Source: Bacillus renqingensis
GTDB taxonomy: Bacteria; Bacillota; Bacilli; Bacillales; Cytobacillaceae
NCBI RefSeq assembly: GCF_016464375.1
Contig: NZ_JADDIU010000041.1
Span: 1-36,797, forward strand
Reading direction: 5' to 3'
Length of the DNA: 36,797 nucleotides
Numbering within the stretch: the stretch's first letter is position 1; every line of letters begins with the position of its first letter. Shown piece by piece: positions 32,812 to 36,797 of the stretch. The notes below the pieces were generated by a model. That model saw only the letters and a list, made by a program, of their open reading frames with translations. It was not told where the DNA came from and made no database searches. The translations under genes were made by a program, and so were the position numbers.

Positions 32812-33999
32812 ATGAAAAAAGAGACATGGCATAAAAAGTTAAAAGAAAAACGACTGAAATATGGCGTATCGCAAAACAAACTAGCAGTGGACATTGGAAT
32901 CACCAGACAGTATGTGAGTGAGATTGAAACAGGAAAAGTAACACCCTCAGAAATGCTTATGACAACAATGATGAACATATTGGAACGCTATAACCCAGAC
33001 GCAGCCCTTGAAATGTTATTTGACTATGTGCGAATACGATTTCCAACGACTGATCCAAAGCCTGTGATTGAAGAAGTGTTAAAACTAAAAATGAAATATA
33101 TGCTACATGAGGACTATGCATTTTATTCCTATTTGGAACAATATGTTTTTGGAAATATAGTCATTATGGTCTCTCCTGATGAGGAAAAAGGTTGTTTACT
33201 TGAACTGAAAGGAAAAGGCTGTCGCCAATTTGAAAATTTCCTATTAGCTCAACAAAGAAACTGGTTTGATTTCTTCATAGATGTTTTTCGTGTTGGCGGT
33301 GTCTTTAAGCGTCTTGACCTTGCGATAAATGATAAAGCGGGAATTCTTGATATTCCAAAGCTCACAAGGAAATGTCATCACGAAGAATGTATCTCTGTCT
33401 TTCGTAGCTTCAAAAGTTACCGTTCTGGAGAACTAGTACAACGTGAGGAAAAACAAGCTATGGGAAACACTTTATATATTGGCTCTTTAAAAAGTGAAGT
33501 GTACTTTTGTATCTATGAAAAAGACTACGAACAGTACATCAAAAATGGTATTCCGATTGAAGATACTGAAACAAAAAACCGCTTTGAAATACGTCTTAAA
33601 AATGAGCGTGCTTATCATGCTGTTGCTGATTTAATGACTTATGAGGATGCAGGGCGTACTGCTTTTTCAATAATTAACCGCTACCTCCGTTTTGTGGATA
33701 AAGATGAAAATAAACGTCGTAGTGATTGGAAAATGAATAAACAATGGGAACGATTTATCAACTTGGGTTCGAGTAGAAAATTAACCTTAACGACGAAACC
33801 CGAACCTTACACGTTTGAGAAAACGTTGAGATGGCTAGCTCGTCAAGTTGCTCCTACCTTAAAGTTGGCAATGAAACTAGATGATATCAATAAAACAAGT
33901 GTAATTAAAGATATGATAGATCAGGCAAAATTGACTAAGCGTCATCAAAAATTACTCATGCAACAGGCACTATCTACGGAGGAAGTGATTCAACCATAG
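32812..33999 (+). CDS. orf20: Tn916 Orf20-like relaxase (MobT, replication initiation factor family)
   Basis: 395-residue relaxase of the MobT/Rep_trans class. The N-terminal XRE helix-turn-helix (YGVSQNKLAVDIGITRQYVSEIETGKVTPSEM, residues 17-48) binds DNA. The Rep_trans domain (about 100-330) has FFIDVFRVGGVFKRLDLAIND and the tyrosine-rich SEVYFCIYEKDYEQ. It nicks oriT and stays bound to the strand; the ICEBs1 homologue is NicK. ATG 32812 is six bases after GGAGGA; ATG 32806 is in frame but too close. It is read from a position behind a terminator, as in Tn916. Confidence 0.92.
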   Translation: MKKETWHKKLKEKRLKYGVSQNKLAVDIGITRQYVSEIETGKVTPSEMLMTTMMNILERYNPDAALEMLFDYVRIRFPTTDPKPVIEEVLKLKMKYMLHEDYAFYSYLEQYVFGNIVIMVSPDEEKGCLLELKGKGCRQFENFLLAQQRNWFDFFIDVFRVGGVFKRLDLAINDKAGILDIPKLTRKCHHEECISVFRSFKSYRSGELVQREEKQAMGNTLYIGSLKSEVYFCIYEKDYEQYIKNGIPIEDTETKNRFEIRLKNERAYHAVADLMTYEDAGRTAFSIINRYLRFVDKDENKRRSDWKMNKQWERFINLGSSRKLTLTTKPEPYTFEKTLRWLARQVAPTLKLAMKLDDINKTSVIKDMIDQAKLTKRHQKLLMQQALSTEEVIQP

Positions 34000-34013
34000 A
34001 TTGGAGGGATTCA

Positions 34014-34103
34014 ATGAAACTGTTGAAATACTTCTTCTTTACTTTCATTGGTAGTGCGTTCCTATGGTTTATCGAATGTATGCGTCAGATTAAAAAATAT
34101 TAG
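34014..34103 (+). CDS. Small single-span membrane peptide between orf20 and orf19
   Basis: 29 codons from ATG 34014 after TTGGAGGGA (34001-34009). MKLLKYFFFTFIGSAFLWFI is one hydrophobic helix with a basic start, followed by ECMRQIKKY. Its own strong ribosome site and its place in the transfer operon support translation. Function unknown; possibly an accessory of the mating channel. Confidence 0.6.
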   Translation: MKLLKYFFFTFIGSAFLWFIECMRQIKKY

Positions 34104-34126
34104 AAATTTGAAAGGAAGGAAAAGAT

Positions 34127-34348
34127 ATGAATTTTGGTCAGAATCTCTATAACTGGTTTTTAAGCAATGCACAATCCTTGGTGTTGATGGCAATTGTAGT
34201 TATCGGAATATACTTAGGGTTTAAGCGGGAGTTCTCTAAATTGATTGGTTTTCTAATCATTGCATTAGTTGCAGTTGGACTAGTGTTCAATGCAGGTGGC
34301 GTGAAAGATGTCCTTTTAAATCTATTTAACCGTATCATTGGTGCGTAG
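34127..34348 (+). CDS. orf19: Tn916 Orf19-like small membrane protein (TcpD family)
   Basis: 73-residue protein with two transmembrane helices: SLVLMAIVVIGIYLGF (about 17-33) and LIGFLIIALVAVGLVFNAGG (about 39-57). The N-terminus MNFGQNLYNWFLSNAQ and end LFNRIIGA are as in the Tn916 orf19 group, related to TcpD/ConC. It is probably a small subunit of the conjugation channel. ATG 34127 follows AAAGGAAGGAAAAG, 23 bases after the 29-codon ORF. In Tn916 the next gene is orf18 (ardA); here a cargo gene intervenes. Confidence 0.85.
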   Translation: MNFGQNLYNWFLSNAQSLVLMAIVVIGIYLGFKREFSKLIGFLIIALVAVGLVFNAGGVKDVLLNLFNRIIGA

Positions 34349-34373
34349 ATTTCAATATCTCCCATTGTTTACG

Positions 34374-34382
34374 TGCTATACT
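34374..34382 (+). promoter_or_regulatory. Extended -10 promoter of the cargo gene
   Basis: TGCTATACT is an extended -10 box (TGN plus TATACT), about 35 bases before the cargo start. There is no good -35, which such promoters can do without. With the terminator at 35436 it makes the cargo gene a separate unit. Confidence 0.45.
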
Positions 34383-34417
34383 AGAAGCAATATCAAAAAT
34401 TAGGAATGAGGAATTAC

Positions 34418-35431
34418 ATGGACAAAGACTTTACAAATAATCTATTTAAGACAACACTAAACGAACTCCTCGAAGAAGAACTTGAGAAAGCAGAAAGTCA
34501 AGAAAAAGCTGAAGGAATCATCAAAAAGTTCGAAGAATTAGACATAGAATCAATATATGGTAAGTTACAGACAACGATGGCTAGAGATATTGCGAATTTC
34601 ATGAGAGAAACCATGTATGAAGAAATTATGAGATTTCGAGCAGAAGAACAAGAATTTTTAGCAAGACTGGAACAGAAATGGAATAAAGCATTTGTCACTT
34701 CTGAAGCAATGTACATTATGGTATTAGAATCTGTCGAATCTTATCTTGAATATGTAAATCAATTAGATGAGGAGACTTTGAAAGAACACTATTACACTTT
34801 TACCGCTATGCAACATATACATGGGAGGGCTTTACAAGAATTTCTCGAAATTACTACTTTAATGAAAAATGGATTTGCTGACGGAGCATATGCTAGATGG
34901 CGATCTTTGTATGAACTAACCATGATTGCTTCATTTATTAGGAAATTTGGAGAACGTGTCGCCGAAGCATTTATACAATCTTCTAAAACAGATGATCGGT
35001 ATGAATGGGCACGTGCTAGTAATCTATTTCCACAACAAAAGAAATATATTACTTTTAATGATATTCAAAAGAATTGTGATATTGATTCGGGAATTTGGAG
35101 ATATCAATATGACTTGGCAAACAAAACGGTTCACGCTTCCCCACAAGGCACATTTGCTAGAATCGGTAATATGGGAACGCACGAACTTATTCCAGTTGGA
35201 AGAAGTGATTTCGGTTTTACTACACCAGCAGAACATTCTGCTATAAGTCTTTTTCAAATTACAACACTGTTCTTTACTATACATCCATCCGGAGATGGTC
35301 TAGTTGCAATCCAATATATTAAAGCATGGGTTAATACAATACGAGAATTTTATTTTAGGACACACGATGAGGTTTTCCCAGAAGAAGAGAAGTTGTGGGA
35401 TGATAATTTATTAAAACATGATATTGATTGA
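34418..35431 (+). CDS. DUF5677-like helical protein, cargo inserted in the conjugation operon
   Basis: 337-residue, almost wholly helical cytoplasmic protein. The N-terminal half is acidic coiled coil (LNELLEEELEKAESQEKAEG, MYEEIMRFRAEEQEFLARLEQKW). The second half has GFADGAYARWRSLYELTMIASFIRKFG and YDLANKTVHASPQGTFARIG, the pattern I associate with DUF5677. That family may be HEPN-like, although the N-x-x-x-H here is not the RNase motif Rx4-6H. ATG 34418 is five bases after GAGGAA; ATG 34406 lies inside that site. It has its own promoter-like box and terminator. A defence or exclusion role is plausible but unproven. Confidence 0.65.
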   Translation: MDKDFTNNLFKTTLNELLEEELEKAESQEKAEGIIKKFEELDIESIYGKLQTTMARDIANFMRETMYEEIMRFRAEEQEFLARLEQKWNKAFVTSEAMYIMVLESVESYLEYVNQLDEETLKEHYYTFTAMQHIHGRALQEFLEITTLMKNGFADGAYARWRSLYELTMIASFIRKFGERVAEAFIQSSKTDDRYEWARASNLFPQQKKYITFNDIQKNCDIDSGIWRYQYDLANKTVHASPQGTFARIGNMGTHELIPVGRSDFGFTTPAEHSAISLFQITTLFFTIHPSGDGLVAIQYIKAWVNTIREFYFRTHDEVFPEEEKLWDDNLLKHDID

Positions 35432-35435
35432 GTTC

Positions 35436-35465
35436 AACAGCAATGTAAAAATTGCTGTTTTTTTG
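35436..35465 (+). terminator. Terminator of the cargo gene
   Basis: AACAGCAAT (35436-35444) pairs perfectly with ATTGCTGTT (35451-35459) around GTAAAA, followed by a T run. Confidence 0.88.
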
Positions 35466-35496
35466 TTTTTAAAATAAAAATGAGGAGATTAAACAT

Positions 35497-35997
35497 ATGG
35501 AAATGCAAGTCTATATAGCCAACCTTGGAAAATATAATGAAGGTGAATTGGCTGGTGCTTGGTTTACCCCTCCTATTGATATGGAAGACGTAAAAGAACG
35601 TATTGGCCTGAACGACGAATATGAAGAATATGCCATTCACGATTACGAGCTACCTTTTCAAGTTGACGAATATACACCCATTACGGAAATCAATCGGTTA
35701 TGTGCCCTGGTAGAAGAATTAGAAGGATCTCCGATTTATGATTCTCTCTCTGAAATCCAAAGTTATTGGTTTATCAGCTTGGAAGAATTGTTAGAAAATC
35801 AAGACGATATTATTTGTTACCCAGATTGCGACACTATGGAAGAAGTAGCTAGATATTTAGTGGAGGAAATGGGTATGTTGGGAGAAGTGCCTTCCAACTT
35901 ACAAAACTATATTGATTATGAAGCATTCGGGCGGGATCTTGAAATTAATGGAAACTTTCTGGTTACTTCACATGGTATATTTGAGAATCCTGTTTAA
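35497..35997 (+). CDS. ardA: ArdA antirestriction protein (Tn916 Orf18)
   Basis: 166-residue DNA-mimic protein that blocks type I restriction enzymes when the element enters a new host. It starts MEMQVYIANLGKYNEGELAGAWF. The acidic centre (ERIGLNDEYEEYAIHDYE, PFQVDEYTPITEINRLC) and the C-terminal EEMGMLGEVPSNLQNYIDYEAFGRDLEI are the family core. It is strongly acidic throughout, as expected of a DNA mimic. ATG 35497 follows GAGGAG. Length equals that of Tn916 ArdA. It keeps its family position despite the inserted cargo gene. Confidence 0.94.
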   Translation: MEMQVYIANLGKYNEGELAGAWFTPPIDMEDVKERIGLNDEYEEYAIHDYELPFQVDEYTPITEINRLCALVEELEGSPIYDSLSEIQSYWFISLEELLENQDDIICYPDCDTMEEVARYLVEEMGMLGEVPSNLQNYIDYEAFGRDLEINGNFLVTSHGIFENPV

Positions 35998-36070
35998 AAT
36001 GAAGATTTGATTTCCGAATGTTATAATTAAACTAATTTTTATATAATTGTTTTAATGGGGTGTTGTGGTT

Positions 36071-36709
36071 ATGACTAATACTTTAGGAAATCTAAAACTC
36101 TTGAAAACAGATATGGAGAAGAAAGGTTGGGTTATTGATTCTTTTTTATTCAAGTATAAAAATCAAACCTTTGTTGTATTAGTGAAATTATATGGTGAAA
36201 ATGAAAAAAGGGAGAAATATGCTCTTTTAAAAATTGAATTTTTAAGACAAGGTAATCTTAATGATAGTTTAGAAGTTGCTGCTAATTCCAATGGTTTTAT
36301 TGTTAGTGTAAAGGCTTTAAGAGAGTATTTCAATATAGAATTTAGCAAGAATCTTGGTGATATTCTTAAGCAATTTAATCAGCATTTTTCAAGATTTATT
36401 CCTACTGAAGTAAAAGAAACAAAATCACCAACTGAAGAAAAAGCGATGGTAAGTTCATTGAGTAAAAGTGACGGAGACGATCCAGATAAGCTTTATTGCT
36501 ATAAAGTAAAAAGGAATCCTTTAAAAGCAAACGGTGAACCTGGTGAACGAAGTCCGTATAATGATAACAAAACTAGGATTCGAAGACGTATATTATATGA
36601 GAAATTAAGTGGTGATAAACATTTAAGTTTTTGTTATTCTCCAGATCGCAATGCAGAGAAATCAGATGATGAAATTATTTATAATTGGGCTAAGAATAAT
36701 AAAAAGTAA
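36071..36709 (+). CDS. Hypothetical protein after ardA (possibly DUF6037)
   Basis: 212-residue protein. The N-terminal half is a compact alpha/beta domain (LKTDMEKKGWVIDSFLFKYKNQTFVVLVKLY, KYALLKIEFLRQGNLNDSLEVAANSNGF, VKALREYFNIEF). The C-terminal half is charged and looks partly disordered, with RIRRRILYEKLSGDKHLSFCYS near the end. The N-terminal block reminds me of DUF6037, a family of unknown function, but I cannot confirm this. ATG 36071 is about eight bases after GGGGTG; GTG 36065 is in frame but worse. It is followed by a terminator. It is not part of Tn916, so it is further cargo. Confidence 0.65.
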   Translation: MTNTLGNLKLLKTDMEKKGWVIDSFLFKYKNQTFVVLVKLYGENEKREKYALLKIEFLRQGNLNDSLEVAANSNGFIVSVKALREYFNIEFSKNLGDILKQFNQHFSRFIPTEVKETKSPTEEKAMVSSLSKSDGDDPDKLYCYKVKRNPLKANGEPGERSPYNDNKTRIRRRILYEKLSGDKHLSFCYSPDRNAEKSDDEIIYNWAKNNKK

Positions 36710-36729
36710 TATTTCTGATAAATAGCAAA

Positions 36730-36759
36730 CAGTAAACCTCAAATGGTTTGCTGTTTTTT
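36730..36759 (+). terminator. Terminator after the post-ardA cargo gene
   Basis: CAGTAAACC (36730-36738) pairs with GGTTTGCTG (36745-36753), with one G-T pair and loop TCAAAT, followed by six T. The last 38 bases of the window show no feature. Confidence 0.85.
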
Positions 36760-36797
36760 GTTTTCAGCGTGCCCAGCAAGCCGTTAATTGCTAATTG

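Overview
The window looks like the chromosome of a low-GC member of the Bacillaceae. The evidence is strong GGAGG ribosome binding sites, frequent TTG and GTG starts, intrinsic terminators everywhere, and the gene order MoxR ATPase - DUF58 protein - transglutaminase - guaA, which is the yeaC-yeaD-yebA-guaA order of Bacillus subtilis. Bases 1-21.7 kb read as host backbone with some accessory genes. Bases 21.7-36.8 kb read as a mobile island placed behind guaA.

Region 1 (1-5.8 kb). An orphan type I-C-like CRISPR array enters from the left edge. A HAD phosphatase, a MerR regulator with its membrane-protein partner, a small membrane protein and a YceI-family protein follow. The MerR gene has a textbook promoter with a 19-bp spacer and operator but no ordinary start codon. 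The YceI gene has two MhqR-like operators. A second short CRISPR array with its own leader comes next, then a MntA/HepT toxin-antitoxin pair. No cas gene is in the window.

Region 2 (5.8-15.0 kb). This holds an MFS exporter, a divergent GNAT acetyltransferase / MocR regulator pair, an ABM-fold protein, and a decayed second copy of the GNAT/MocR intergenic region. A sugar operon follows: a frameshifted RpiR regulator divergent from a PfkB kinase, a PTS EIIBCA permease and a tagatose-1,6-bisphosphate aldolase. Together they fit uptake of tagatose (or a similar ketohexose) as the 1-phosphate, a second phosphorylation, and cleavage to triose phosphates.

Region 3 (15.0-21.7 kb). The MoxR/DUF58/transglutaminase membrane operon is followed by guaA. 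The guaA leader contains an unassigned structured RNA closed by a perfect 12-bp stem and then a guanine-class purine riboswitch with clear antiterminator and terminator arms.

Region 4 (21.7-30.3 kb). This accessory block lies between two near-identical terminator hairpins. It holds a truncated MT-A70 adenine methyltransferase, an FRG-domain protein followed by two genes I do not recognise (the first split by a frameshift), and a 1075-residue protein with an N-terminal PD-(D/E)XK-like nuclease. Two copies of a roughly 170-bp repeat flank the FRG cassette, and each starts with a sequence resembling the 3' end of an rlmCD/rumA-type gene, a known attachment target. This is the best candidate for an undescribed defence system.

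Region 5 (30.3-36.8 kb). This is the left part of a Tn916-family conjugative element: orf23, orf22, the orf21 coupling ATPase, oriT, the orf20 relaxase, a 29-codon membrane ORF, orf19 (TcpD-like) and orf18 (ardA). A DUF5677-type cargo gene sits between orf19 and ardA, and an unrecognised gene follows ardA. The integrase and the rest of the conjugation genes must lie beyond the right edge.
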